Positions 54,688 to 64,000 of a stretch of 64,000 nucleotides of DNA are shown piece after piece; the stretch's first letter is position 1, and the number at the start of each line of letters is the position of its first letter. Origin of the DNA: Chthoniobacteraceae bacterium (GTDB lineage: Bacteria > Verrucomicrobiota > Verrucomicrobiia > Chthoniobacterales > Chthoniobacteraceae); contig JAQGOL010000009.1 in NCBI GenBank assembly GCA_028293625.1, positions 62,001 through 126,000 of the forward strand, read 5' to 3'. Position numbers and translations under genes: made by a program. The notes under the pieces are model-generated. The model was not told where the DNA came from, searched no databases, and saw only the letters and a list, made by a program, of their open reading frames with translations.

Positions 54688-57600
54688 TTAGTTGCCCGAG
54701 TAAGAGTAGCTCTCGAAAAAGAGTTTGATGTCCTTGATGCCATTGCCGTCACGGGTGCCGTTCGTGCCGCCAAGCACTTTGCGGCCAAGGATGAATGTAT
54801 CGAGTCCCTCGCCTGGATCGTTAAGCAACGTGCCACCGGGAATAATCAGCATCCACTTTGTATTCCAGACCGAGCGGCCAACCAGCCGGGTGTCGCCCAC
54901 GAGCTCGCTGGTATCGAAGCCTCCGTCATGGTGGGCGCGGAAACGTGAGAATTGACGGCTCTGATCAAATCGCGCGTCGAGTGAATCGTTCACCGGGATC
55001 CACGACGGGTTTTGCAGACTGTTCATCCCGACAGGGATCGGCGTTGGGATGGCTTGATCGACCACGCTGAATTCGCGCGTCGAAAGAGTCATGTCGTCGG
55101 GAGCGCGCAACACGTCGAGTCCGGCTGGAATAAGGTAAACGCGCGGGCTCGTCGAGAGACCCTGGCCGTCGTAGTTTTCAAACCAGACGCCAACGGAGTT
55201 GATTTTGGTCGCGTAATTGCTCGAATCATAAGAGCTGTCGCCTCCGCCCAGCGGCTGGCCAAAGAAGTTCAAGCCGAATGTGATATCGGTGGAGAACGTC
55301 ACGATCAGCCCCGGCTGCGCTCCGGCGGTTTCAGGCGCGAATGGGCGGCAGAAACGCCGGTATTCGGGCACCTCCCAAAGGTTGGCCACCCGATGCGTCT
55401 GGAGCTGGTCGCTCCAAGCTTCATCCGACTCTTCGCGCAGGCGATAAAGCTCTTTGCGCAGCGAGAAAACGCCGGTCTCAATCTGGGGATTGTTGATCCC
55501 GAGGCGCCCCTTGAGAACGTCGAAGTTCTGCTTGAGACGCGCCAGCGGATCGGAGAGACCGTTTACGCCGTTAACCGGGTTCCCATCCCCATCGAACTGG
55601 CCAAGCGCGCGTTCCCGGACGATGTCGGTGAGGAAACGGCGGCCGGCGGTAGCCGATGAGCTTAGCTGCACGGTTTCAAAATCGTACGTTGTCGCCGCCA
55701 GATAGGTGTAACGGGCGGCAAGGTCGAATGCGGCACGGTATTTCTGCAACGCGTCATTGCGGAAATTGCGGAAAGTGAGGTCCTGATAACGGTTGAGTTG
55801 GACGGCTCCGGCGACTTTGCGGCGATAAATGAGGCGCTCCTCCAAAACCCGTTGTCCTTCCGCAAGCGTCGACTGGTAGTTGGAGAACGCTTGCGAGAGC
55901 GACTGCTGCAGAGTGAAAAGATCCAATCGCAGACCGATCTCTTCGCGAAGCATCCCCTCGATCACTTTCAACTGCTCCTGGATCTCGAAAGCATAATCGT
56001 TCTTTTGAATCTCAAGGGCAGTGCTCAGCCCGACATCCTCCTTGCCAAGCTCAAGGGATTGAGCCGCGATTTCACTGATATTACCGGCAGCGGTCAGGGT
56101 CCCGTATCCGATCGCGCCAGCGAGCCGGATTACTCCACGGATAGGAGCCGTGACATCGTTGGAAAGCCCCACCGTTGTCGGCAGAGCTCCCGCGCTGCTG
56201 TCGGCGATCTTTTCCACCAGGTTTGCCGCGAACGCGGCTGCGATGCTGACAGCTCTTGCCGTGCCGATGGCCGCGTTGAGTCCGATGGTGGTTTTGCGCT
56301 GCTTGTTAAGGACTTGGATGTTGTCGGCCTGCAATCCTGAGCGGGCAAAGAGCAGGTCGATCTGATCCTGAATGCCGGCCAGGTGATTGTTGTAGTTCAC
56401 TAAGCCGCGCCGCAATTCGGCCTCGGCGCCCACCATGTCGCCAATCGCCATTTGCAGGGTGCCCGGCGCACGGCGCAACCCCCAGGTGGACGGCGCGCTA
56501 AACGACCAGGCCGCGGCTGTCGCAACCGGGAACTGCACTGGCAGGTCGGGACTGACGTTGGTCTCGGGAGTCACCAGGTCGCTGCTGAAATAATGACTCA
56601 CAACACTCTGGAAATCGGTGGCTTTGCTGGCACCGCCAGCGGGCGCGCGGAACTCCTGGCCGAATGGAGCGAAGAATGCGGTAAACATGGCATCGGGCGC
56701 GATCAGATTGCCGCTGACATTATTCACCGCGACGTAGTTGTAATGATAGAGATCCGGCCCGGTATAGCCGGTTGGATAGAGTTTGCCCGAGCCGATGTCG
56801 CCCGCGTAGGGATATCCGAAAACCTCGATGAGCCGGTTCTTGTAATCGAACTCCTGCTCCAGGCTCTCCTGTGCAAACGCGTCGGCGGAAAGCTGGGTTT
56901 GACGGAGGCGATTGGTTGACTCGCTCGCATAATCAAATACCCGCCGCGCATTGCTCATCGCACCAAGCGCACGCTCGTAGATCTGCTCGAAATGAGTTCC
57001 TGAGCCGCTGTTCAGGAGGGCAGGGTCAATGTCAAACGGGATGCTTCCCAGTGCAATCCCAACCGGGTTAAGCCCTTGATCCGCCTGATCCATTTGCGCC
57101 TGCACCTTCGTATAGGCCGCGGCGATTTTCTCAAGCTCAGTGACCGTCGTCCGGTCAATCTTCTGCAAACCCGAGGGCGGCGGGGCGCTCGGATCCCTTA
57201 ATGGATGCTGATGGATCGCGGGCAATATCGAGTTCGCCGTAAGCCAGTCAAGATAGGCGCCCTGGCCGGCACGGTGCGCCCATTCATCGACGCCCCAGGC
57301 ACGGGCTGTCTCCGAATCCTTGTAACCCTGCCATTGCCCGGCCGGATCGGCGACGTAGCGCTGTCGGTAAGTCAGGCCGACGATTTCCGCTCCGGCTGTT
57401 GCGCGGGCCGCGGCGGCACTCGCAAACTTCCTTTCATCCAGGTAATCGACTTCAATGGCTACTCCGCCCACCAGCGTCGTTTCCGAACGCGGCGTCCAGG
57501 TAAAGCGCGGATGGCGGAGCAATTTATATGAGCTTTTGACCGCAGAAAGATAGTGACCCCAAGCGTCGCCATGCCCTTGCGGGAATAGCTTGCGTGCGTC

Positions 57601-60600
57601 TGTTTCATTGATAATGCCGTCCGCATTCTGGTCGCTGATCCCGTAGTTCTGCACATAGACGGGTTCACCTTCGAGTCCGCCGGTGAAGTTCCAGAATAGG
57701 CGATTGTAAACCGGCGCCGCGCCGACCCCCGCGCTGGAGTTGTCCCGTCCGCGCAGCAGCGTGATCTCTTCGTCCAGCAGCGAAGGAAGCTGATTGGCAA
57801 AAGCGAATACGCTGGGCGCCAGCGAGCCAACCTCGCCTCCGGCCGAAGTAAACCCGATCGTCGGATCCTGCGCGTCCGCGTAAGCCTCGTTGCCAAGCAA
57901 CATATAGAAGTCCGAGATGCGCGTGGAGGCTAGTAAGAGCGCGGTATTGACGGCGTCGTTTGTCTGGGGCGGCGTGCCATTGATCGAGAGTCCGAGTCCG
58001 CGCTGTAGCACGGTTTCATACAAGGAAATCAGGCCGAGGTTGTTCAGATTATTCGGATCCGAGTTTAGGGCGACGGCGCCTTCATAACGTGAACCGGCCT
58101 GGGTGATGAAGCTTGAGTAGGTCTGTGTCGGCGCGGCTCCGAAGTCGCGCACCCGCGCTTCAAACGGGTTGATCCCTTCAATCACGCGTTTAATCCAGCC
58201 GGGAACAAACGCGGCTCGGCGATCGTTCGGCGTGCTTGAAGGATCGCCCGCATAGGCCGTCGGCAGGGCTCCATCATAGCCGCCTGCGGCGAAACCTTTG
58301 TACCGGCAAATCACCCACGAATCGGCAAGTGTTTTGATGCCTGCGCCTTCAAACGTCACATCGTTGATACCAAGCCCGCTCTCGAGCGGAAGCCAGTTTG
58401 GTGCATTGGGCTGCCCGGGCAATGGTGGCGAGGTCGGCGTTGTGGCCGGCACGTAGAGCCACTCAAAGGTTAAGCCATCGGGATCGCCGGCAAAATCGTT
58501 CGCGTGGCGAATGGTGATTTTTTCATCAAGTGCGTTGTCGGAAAAAATGACCTTCAGTTCGCCGGTCACGGGCGGGTTGACCACACGCAGGATATGCAAG
58601 GCAACCGGGGCGGCGCCAAGGCCGGGCGCATTATTCTCCACAATGGTCACATAACCAAGGCCGGTGGCTTTTCCCGCGCTGAGTGCTTTTGGTCCAAGCG
58701 CATCGGCATAAGCGAGCGCGCCGTCGACTTCCTTTAATCCTACAAAGTAGTTCGCATCAGGGATGTCGTCGTTGTTGAGATCGACACCGTTCGGATTACG
58801 CGAGAGCGCATAAAGGCTTTCAATCGCTGCGTCCCACGCCGCGGAATTCGGAGTCCCATCAAATGTCAGAAGCCTGTTATTTTCCCTGCTGCTCATCACG
58901 TTGAGAAGCACCAATGGGACACCGGCGCCATCCGCATTTTTGTATCCGGCGAAGATCAGCTTCTTGTTAACCGGGTCGAAAATGAGCCGGCTTTTCAGGT
59001 GAAATGGAAGGTCGCGAAAACGATACCGGCCGCCCTCGGAAAGTTCCACAGCCAGGCCGAGGCTGCCGAGGACAAAGTTCTTTCCATCAATCACCCCGGG
59101 CAGGCTTACCTTGCGTTCTTCGGTGTAATCAATGAAGCGGACGCTTGAACTGGCGGGGTTTGAAAGCCCGGGATTGGCTTCATCGTAGATGATGGCACTT
59201 GAAGCTTGATTCTCGACATCAGGCAAGCCGTTCCTGGCGGAGGTAAGCGTATCGCCGACCGCCAGCGTGGGAGTCAGCGGCGGCCAGGAAACCAGATAAG
59301 GAATAGGGACCGGAGTGCCATAGGCAGCGGCGCCCAGTACATCCTTGTTATAGCGATCCATCCAAGGGACGTTTGTGACCTCATCAGCCACGCCGTCACC
59401 ATTGACGTCATACCAGAAGCCTGGCTGAAGCGGATAGAAGTAGCGTCCGGTTAGCGTGCCGGCTGACTTGGCCCAGACTTGATTCTTGCGATCTTTAAAG
59501 AAGGGGATTCCTTCGCCGGTTGTCCCCGGTGCGTCCCCGAGCAAAGGCAGCGGATAGGGCGCCTGGACGCGTGTGCCGGCCGTGCCGGTAAAGGTGCTGA
59601 AAGAATATCGACTGTCGGTAACCACCACCTGATAAACCTTGAACTTTGTCTTCAGACCATCGGTCACGTCCTGATAGCGCAGGAGCGTGTAGGCTTGCGA
59701 GGTCAGACGATTGCCGATGTTATTTAGGTCATTTCGAAGGGCGAATACGGCGGGAAAAGCAGAAAGTTGGCTGGGCGCCAGAAGCGCGTGCTCCTCATTG
59801 GGATTGTAGCCCGGCAGATTTTTATCCGACTGCGCATAGATGCTTAACGACTGGAACCTGGCGGGATCCAGTTTCTCCTGGGCTCGCACAATCTTGATAG
59901 CATTAATCTGCGCCTCATCAAACCCGGCGGCCTTGATGAACGAGGCGGACAAGGCCCCGTCCTTCACGGTCACGGGAAACTTCAGCGCAAGCGCGGCATT
60001 GATTCCGCCGGCGCTTTCGGCCATGACGAAATTACTGAGCACAGTCGTCCCTTCCAATGCTACGTTCATCCCGCGCTTGGGCAGGCTCGCCGTGGGATCA
60101 GGGACGACGTCGGCAAAATAGAGGGTCACCATGAACTGTCCATTGCCGGTGGGATACTCGAATGAAAATCCCGGTCCACGCATGCCGGATTGATAAAGTA
60201 ACGGCTGCGTCGTGCCGGCGATTGGGACTGAAGTGATGAACCGGTTGGCGCCTTGGGGCGGCGTGGTGACGTTTTGAAACGTAATTCCGTCTATGGTGGT
60301 GATAAAGGAGGCACCGTAGTTGATGGCGACACTCGCCGTGGCATTGGTCTCCTCCATCTCCGAGCCAAGCATGCTGGTCACAACAATTTTCTCCGGACTA
60401 TTCGGCCAGGTGCAATTATAGCGCACCGACTTGGATGGCCACGAGGCTCCCTTGGGGCTCAGACTTGACCAGATGACGAATAAATCATCCTCGGGTGTCG
60501 CCTCGTCCGTGTTGACGGGAATAATTGAACCAAGCTGTGTGGCGCGATCGTACGCGGCGCCCGGGCCGAAGCCATCGTAGCGCGACTTTAGATTAACCAC

Positions 60601-63210
60601 ATAGCCGTTTCGTCCGGTCGGATCCGAATGTCCGAAGGTAGCCCCATTGAGAGGCTGGCCGATCTCCGCGGTGGCGGTGGCGCCGATTGCCGAATCGGTC
60701 CAAAGATAGGAGCGCACCACATCAATGGAAACGGGGGCGCTTCCGGACGCGGAGTTTTGGCCTTGCGTATAAAGCAGCACGGAGTAACCAGCCGCTTTGG
60801 TGGCAAGCTGCTTGGCGCCGACAACCTGGCTCGCGTTATCCTGGTAAAGGACGGCCCCAAAAGTGTGAGTGCTCGTGGACGGCTCAAGATTGACCTTGGG
60901 CTCGTCTCCATTCGGGCCGGCGCCGGTAACCTGGGTGATCAGACCCTGCGCCGCCGTCGGCCAGACCGTGGCAAGACGCCGGGTCAAAGGCGCTGCGGTG
61001 CTGAGTGGGTCGTTATTAACCTTCCATCGGATGTCGGCAACCGCAGGAGAGACTGCAAATAGCTTTTTTTCAAATGTGTCCCAGTAGAAGTAGGCCCGCC
61101 CGTCGGCATTATTCGCGCCGGGAAGGACGATGTCAGGCATCAGCGGGCGATCGTTGCCATCGCGGAATACGCCACTTGGCGGTAGCACTTCCTGGCCGCA
61201 GATCGCGGTGGTAAAGACTGAAAAAGTAGGTGAAAGCGCGGGTGCATCCGTGAGCAATGGCAGCAGAAAAGCGCCGCGGGCTGAGGTCATGTCGAATGCA
61301 TAGTCAGCGGCGACGTTGCTGCGATACGTCGCAAAGGGATGGCCGCCCTGGGAATCGAGCAGCCAGTAAAGTGTTCCACCCAAACCGACACGCAAATCAG
61401 CTGTATCAAAGCCCGGCGCGGCAGTTCCTCCGTTGGAATCCTGCGTCTGCAATGCCCATTGCCAAACGCGCGTCGCCGCATTTTTCTCGATGAGCTTCGC
61501 CACAAACGCGGCGCTTCCTCCTCCGTTGGTTGCCCTGACGGAAAGGGTAGGCAAGCCTGTGGAACGGAAGTCGAGCGTTGTCGTGCCGAACGCGGCAGAA
61601 TGTCTTCCTCCAAGGTAGAGTGCCCCGGCGGCGTCGCGGCTTAACGAGGTGGCGGTGGCGCTTACTGTTCCGCTGGCGGTGGGCGACTCGGCCCAAAGCC
61701 AGTTGCTCGCCGGGCTTAGTTTGGCGACAAAAAATTTGGAGTTGGCGGCGCCGGCAACAGTCAGGCCGTGCGAAAGCGTGGTGTTATCAGCGGATCGCAA
61801 TGTGATGCCGGCTGTGTTGGTAAAGGCACCCGTGACAAAACTGTTGCGGTTTTCATCAAGCACAATGGCGCCCCCTCGAGCCGTGCCGCTGGCATCGCCG
61901 GTATATGTCGCAAGTGACAGCGGCGCCAGATCGGTCGTGCGCCAGCGAGCGATGTAACCGTCGCGTTGCGCGACAGAAGTCCGCAATGGGCCGCCGGCAA
62001 TAAGATTCCCCTTCCAATCGCCGGTGAGGTAAAGTGAGTTGGTGTTATCTAAGGCCATCCCGGTGATCGTGCTGGTTGTGTTCCCAAAGTAGATGCCGTT
62101 GACCGCTGTGCCTGTGTCCAGGTTGGAAAGGGCTCCCGTGGCAGGATCTTTTATGACATTGGAGGAGACGGATCCCACCCAGCTCCAGGTATAGGTTTTT
62201 GGCGCATTGGCAGCCGACCCCGCCGCCGGTGGAAGCGCTGCCAGCTTGGCGACAAATGCATTGTTAGTATAACGGATCTCCCGCTGAACACCGCCTGCCA
62301 GAACCCGCGCCGATACAACGATCTTGCGATTGCCGCACCGCAGCCAGGTCAGGCTGTTTTGAGGAGTTAGAACTCCGATATGATCGAGACTCCCTTTCAC
62401 GTAGATGTTCCCCTCCGAATCGAGTGCCAGGGCGTGACCCTGGCCTGTCCCTTGAGGCCGATCAAGGAGTCCCCCGGTGTAGTCTGTCCGCAAGGCAATG
62501 GAGCTGCCGGCAAACACGTCGTTGCCGGCGTCAAAATCCGAGGTTGATGACGTTGGAAAAAGAGTGAAGTCAAACTGCCTGGCCCATTGCCAGACGCCGT
62601 CCTTGTCCAGCATTGCAACAAAGATGTTGGAATCGACCAGCACGCTGTCGGTGATGAAGTTGCCCGTATTCGCGCGCGCCCCGCAGCTTATTGTCACGCT
62701 ACCGAAAGTTGCCGTCTGCGAAAATGAACCGGTAATAAATACGTTTCCAGCGGGATCGACCGCGACGCCGGTGGCGATAGTCGCCGCTCCGCTGCCGACT
62801 ACACGCTTCCAAACCACATTGCCGTCCTTGTCATACTTTACCACAAAGAGATCCGGGGTTGTTGTTGAACCTGCGGGGTTGGAGCGAGTCGTGACCATGG
62901 CGTCGCGCGTCATCGCCGCCGGGCGTCCTGTCGTATCGCTGGCGCTGTCGCGATAGACATCAATAAACGTTTCTGTGGAGTTGAATCGGCCGACGACATA
63001 AACGTTGCCGGCGCCGTCCGTGGCCGAATCGTAGACGATTTCATCTCCGGAACCGTCGATGCGCGATGAATAGCCGGCAGGTTCCTGCACGCCCATTTCC
63101 GTGGCGAAACTCCGTGCTGCCAGAGCGAATGCAAAAGCGATGAGGAAACAGGAGCGGAGCGATGAGAAGTTCATGACAACAGCGAGTAAGGAAAACCGAT
63201 AACGATTCAT
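54688..63210 (-). CDS. Giant secreted SBBP-repeat protein with TcA-like C-terminus
   Basis: 2840 residues with a signal peptide (end RSFA). Residues about 45-600 hold SBBP-like propeller blades of the form G-N-V-Y-V-V-G...F and W-x-W-x. A malectin-like beta domain lies near 950-1110. A long mixed region follows. Residues about 2230-2510 are hydrophobic then coiled helices, ending KYRAAFDLAARYTYLAATTY, which resembles the helical shell of Tc-toxin A subunits. The last 330 residues are beta-rich and end in DIKLFFESYSY, like TcB-binding ends. The TcA comparison is my reading only. A second ATG at 63174 is possible. Its ATG overlaps the preceding stop. Confidence 0.7.
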   Translation of the reverse strand: MNRYRFSLLAVVMNFSSLRSCFLIAFAFALAARSFATEMGVQEPAGYSSRIDGSGDEIVYDSATDGAGNVYVVGRFNSTETFIDVYRDSASDTTGRPAAMTRDAMVTTRSNPAGSTTTPDLFVVKYDKDGNVVWKRVVGSGAATIATGVAVDPAGNVFITGSFSQTATFGSVTISCGARANTGNFITDSVLVDSNIFVAMLDKDGVWQWARQFDFTLFPTSSTSDFDAGNDVFAGSSIALRTDYTGGLLDRPQGTGQGHALALDSEGNIYVKGSLDHIGVLTPQNSLTWLRCGNRKIVVSARVLAGGVQREIRYTNNAFVAKLAALPPAAGSAANAPKTYTWSWVGSVSSNVIKDPATGALSNLDTGTAVNGIYFGNTTSTITGMALDNTNSLYLTGDWKGNLIAGGPLRTSVAQRDGYIARWRTTDLAPLSLATYTGDASGTARGGAIVLDENRNSFVTGAFTNTAGITLRSADNTTLSHGLTVAGAANSKFFVAKLSPASNWLWAESPTASGTVSATATSLSRDAAGALYLGGRHSAAFGTTTLDFRSTGLPTLSVRATNGGGSAAFVAKLIEKNAATRVWQWALQTQDSNGGTAAPGFDTADLRVGLGGTLYWLLDSQGGHPFATYRSNVAADYAFDMTSARGAFLLPLLTDAPALSPTFSVFTTAICGQEVLPPSGVFRDGNDRPLMPDIVLPGANNADGRAYFYWDTFEKKLFAVSPAVADIRWKVNNDPLSTAAPLTRRLATVWPTAAQGLITQVTGAGPNGDEPKVNLEPSTSTHTFGAVLYQDNASQVVGAKQLATKAAGYSVLLYTQGQNSASGSAPVSIDVVRSYLWTDSAIGATATAEIGQPLNGATFGHSDPTGRNGYVVNLKSRYDGFGPGAAYDRATQLGSIIPVNTDEATPEDDLFVIWSSLSPKGASWPSKSVRYNCTWPNSPEKIVVTSMLGSEMEETNATASVAINYGASFITTIDGITFQNVTTPPQGANRFITSVPIAGTTQPLLYQSGMRGPGFSFEYPTGNGQFMVTLYFADVVPDPTASLPKRGMNVALEGTTVLSNFVMAESAGGINAALALKFPVTVKDGALSASFIKAAGFDEAQINAIKIVRAQEKLDPARFQSLSIYAQSDKNLPGYNPNEEHALLAPSQLSAFPAVFALRNDLNNIGNRLTSQAYTLLRYQDVTDGLKTKFKVYQVVVTDSRYSFSTFTGTAGTRVQAPYPLPLLGDAPGTTGEGIPFFKDRKNQVWAKSAGTLTGRYFYPLQPGFWYDVNGDGVADEVTNVPWMDRYNKDVLGAAAYGTPVPIPYLVSWPPLTPTLAVGDTLTSARNGLPDVENQASSAIIYDEANPGLSNPASSSVRFIDYTEERKVSLPGVIDGKNFVLGSLGLAVELSEGGRYRFRDLPFHLKSRLIFDPVNKKLIFAGYKNADGAGVPLVLLNVMSSRENNRLLTFDGTPNSAAWDAAIESLYALSRNPNGVDLNNDDIPDANYFVGLKEVDGALAYADALGPKALSAGKATGLGYVTIVENNAPGLGAAPVALHILRVVNPPVTGELKVIFSDNALDEKITIRHANDFAGDPDGLTFEWLYVPATTPTSPPLPGQPNAPNWLPLESGLGINDVTFEGAGIKTLADSWVICRYKGFAAGGYDGALPTAYAGDPSSTPNDRRAAFVPGWIKRVIEGINPFEARVRDFGAAPTQTYSSFITQAGSRYEGAVALNSDPNNLNNLGLISLYETVLQRGLGLSINGTPPQTNDAVNTALLLASTRISDFYMLLGNEAYADAQDPTIGFTSAGGEVGSLAPSVFAFANQLPSLLDEEITLLRGRDNSSAGVGAAPVYNRLFWNFTGGLEGEPVYVQNYGISDQNADGIINETDARKLFPQGHGDAWGHYLSAVKSSYKLLRHPRFTWTPRSETTLVGGVAIEVDYLDERKFASAAAARATAGAEIVGLTYRQRYVADPAGQWQGYKDSETARAWGVDEWAHRAGQGAYLDWLTANSILPAIHQHPLRDPSAPPPSGLQKIDRTTVTELEKIAAAYTKVQAQMDQADQGLNPVGIALGSIPFDIDPALLNSGSGTHFEQIYERALGAMSNARRVFDYASESTNRLRQTQLSADAFAQESLEQEFDYKNRLIEVFGYPYAGDIGSGKLYPTGYTGPDLYHYNYVAVNNVSGNLIAPDAMFTAFFAPFGQEFRAPAGGASKATDFQSVVSHYFSSDLVTPETNVSPDLPVQFPVATAAAWSFSAPSTWGLRRAPGTLQMAIGDMVGAEAELRRGLVNYNNHLAGIQDQIDLLFARSGLQADNIQVLNKQRKTTIGLNAAIGTARAVSIAAAFAANLVEKIADSSAGALPTTVGLSNDVTAPIRGVIRLAGAIGYGTLTAAGNISEIAAQSLELGKEDVGLSTALEIQKNDYAFEIQEQLKVIEGMLREEIGLRLDLFTLQQSLSQAFSNYQSTLAEGQRVLEERLIYRRKVAGAVQLNRYQDLTFRNFRNDALQKYRAAFDLAARYTYLAATTYDFETVQLSSSATAGRRFLTDIVRERALGQFDGDGNPVNGVNGLSDPLARLKQNFDVLKGRLGINNPQIETGVFSLRKELYRLREESDEAWSDQLQTHRVANLWEVPEYRRFCRPFAPETAGAQPGLIVTFSTDITFGLNFFGQPLGGGDSSYDSSNYATKINSVGVWFENYDGQGLSTSPRVYLIPAGLDVLRAPDDMTLSTREFSVVDQAIPTPIPVGMNSLQNPSWIPVNDSLDARFDQSRQFSRFRAHHDGGFDTSELVGDTRLVGRSVWNTKWMLIIPGGTLLNDPGEGLDTFILGRKVLGGTNGTRDGNGIKDIKLFFESYSYSGN

Positions 63211-64000
63211 TGCGCGGGGTTGATCTCTCCCAGCGTGTTCAGCCGGCTCAGGCGGAAGGTGCCCTTGGTGATAATGACATTCTTGTGCAAGCCGGTAACC
63301 GTTTCGCGATAGCTTCCGGTGCGTTCAGAGTAACCCGAAGAAGGCGTGTTATTACTCGTGGTTGGAGTATCAAAAATCAGCTCCAAATCGCGTGTGACGC
63401 TCCAGACTTCCTGCGCCTCTGCCGGAATGTTGCCTGGAAATGGCAGGAACTGGGCATCCAGGTCGTCGTGGTCAGGATGATAACGATGCTTAAATGGATT
63501 GGTTGGCAGCGTGCGGCCTATCTCAATCTTCCCGGTTAATGAACTTCCAAAGAAGCCGGTTAAAAGCACCTCGGTTCCCGCGAAATCGATCCCGACGCTG
63601 CTGGTCCGATAGGCGTATGGCGAGCCGTCGCGCTTCAAAGGAGCATCGTAATCGCCCTGTTTGGACGGATCCGTCACCAGCACAAAGGGCGGAGGATTGG
63701 CCGCGTCCGGTGCACCTTCCACGTGCTTTTTCATCAGGATAACTTCCTTGAGCAGTCGCGCGGTGCCGCCTGTGTCAACGTGTACCAATAGACGGAAGCT
63801 AAATTCGGCGGGCGTCGGAGTCACCGCGCTTGTATCGGAGCTATTCGCTTCGCTCACCGCGGAGAGCGTCGCGGTGCCAACCCAAAGTCCCGTGCTTGCG
63901 GTGGGAGCTGGTTCGATTGCCGACGCGCTGATTCTTCCGCTCCTGGCCAACGGCGCAAATCGGGCAGCAGCGGTATTGGCCTCCTTGAGAACTTGGGCAG
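63207..64000 (-). CDS. Secreted protein, C-terminal part (continues past right edge)
   Basis: An open frame runs off the right edge; no stop is met before position 64000, so this is the C-terminal end of a longer protein. The sequence includes GLWVGTATLSAVSEA and AEFSFRLLVHVDTGGTARLLK, motifs I recall from conserved C-termini of Verrucomicrobia secreted proteins. The TTG at 63950 is an artefact of truncation. It shares ATGA with the start of the giant gene, so translation is coupled and the operon starts outside this window. Confidence 0.75.
   Translation of the reverse strand, partial: AQVLKEANTAAARFAPLARSGRISASAIEPAPTASTGLWVGTATLSAVSEANSSDTSAVTPTPAEFSFRLLVHVDTGGTARLLKEVILMKKHVEGAPDAANPPPFVLVTDPSKQGDYDAPLKRDGSPYAYRTSSVGIDFAGTEVLLTGFFGSSLTGKIEIGRTLPTNPFKHRYHPDHDDLDAQFLPFPGNIPAEAQEVWSVTRDLELIFDTPTTSNNTPSSGYSERTGSYRETVTGLHKNVIITKGTFRLSRLNTLGEINPAQ

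Overview
The window looks like a chromosomal segment of a free-living member of the Verrucomicrobia (PVC superphylum), probably of the Chthoniobacter/Spartobacteria kind. The evidence is gene content, not a marker gene. It carries a PVC-type dehydrogenase/HEAT/c-haem protein, a planctomycete-cytochrome/DUF1549/DUF1553 protein, a DUF1501 protein, three DUF1080 proteins, an ECF sigma factor paired with a FecR-LamG protein, a second ECF factor next to a Ser/Thr kinase with WD40 repeats, a verrucomicrobial-style pseudopilin and a PEP-CTERM protein. Base composition is evenly GC-rich. I saw no insertion sequence, phage gene, integrase or CRISPR array. Layout, left half: 0.2-2.9 kb, receiver-only protein divergent from a triple-PAS histidine kinase. 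3.2-5.5 kb, cytoplasmic molybdopterin oxidoreductase. 5.7 kb, tRNA-Val(CAC). 5.9-8.3 kb, membrane protein, YceI protein and pseudopilin. 8.4-11.1 kb, core operon purH-pdxJ-acpS. 11.3-18.1 kb, four-gene envelope export cluster made of a GAF-GAF-HlyD protein, a short HlyD adaptor, an M50-protease/HlyD fusion and a TolC-type channel. 18.36-18.46 kb, small SRP RNA. 18.6-31.6 kb, mixed housekeeping: coiled-coil membrane protein, small lipoprotein, glycosyltransferase 9, MFS exporter, 6-phosphofructokinase with a D,D-carboxypeptidase, PEP-CTERM protein, polyphosphate kinase, lipoprotein, dGTPase and ABC-F ATPase. Layout, right half: 31.9-33.9 kb, two secreted proteins of unknown role. 33.9-44.4 kb, a PVC-specific block on the minus strand (DUF1501, cytochrome/DUF1549/DUF1553, three DUF1080 proteins, dehydrogenase-HEAT-cytochrome), probably for oxidation of carbohydrate-type substrates outside the cytoplasm. 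It is divergent from an ECF sigma/FecR-LamG pair that may control it. 46.9-51.9 kb, esterase, Ser/Thr kinase with about 15 WD40 repeats, and an ECF factor. 52.0 kb, a LuxR-type regulator. 52.7-64.0 kb, a tightly packed minus-strand operon entering from beyond the right edge. It encodes a secreted protein (partial), a 2840-residue giant, a secreted calcium-motif protein and a lipoprotein peptidyl-prolyl isomerase. The two most interesting parts are the ATPase-less export cluster, with its unusual domain fusions, and the giant protein. The giant has an SBBP-repeat N-terminus, a malectin-like middle and a C-terminus that resembles the helical and TcB-binding end of Tc-toxin A subunits; that last comparison is my own reading and has not been computed.
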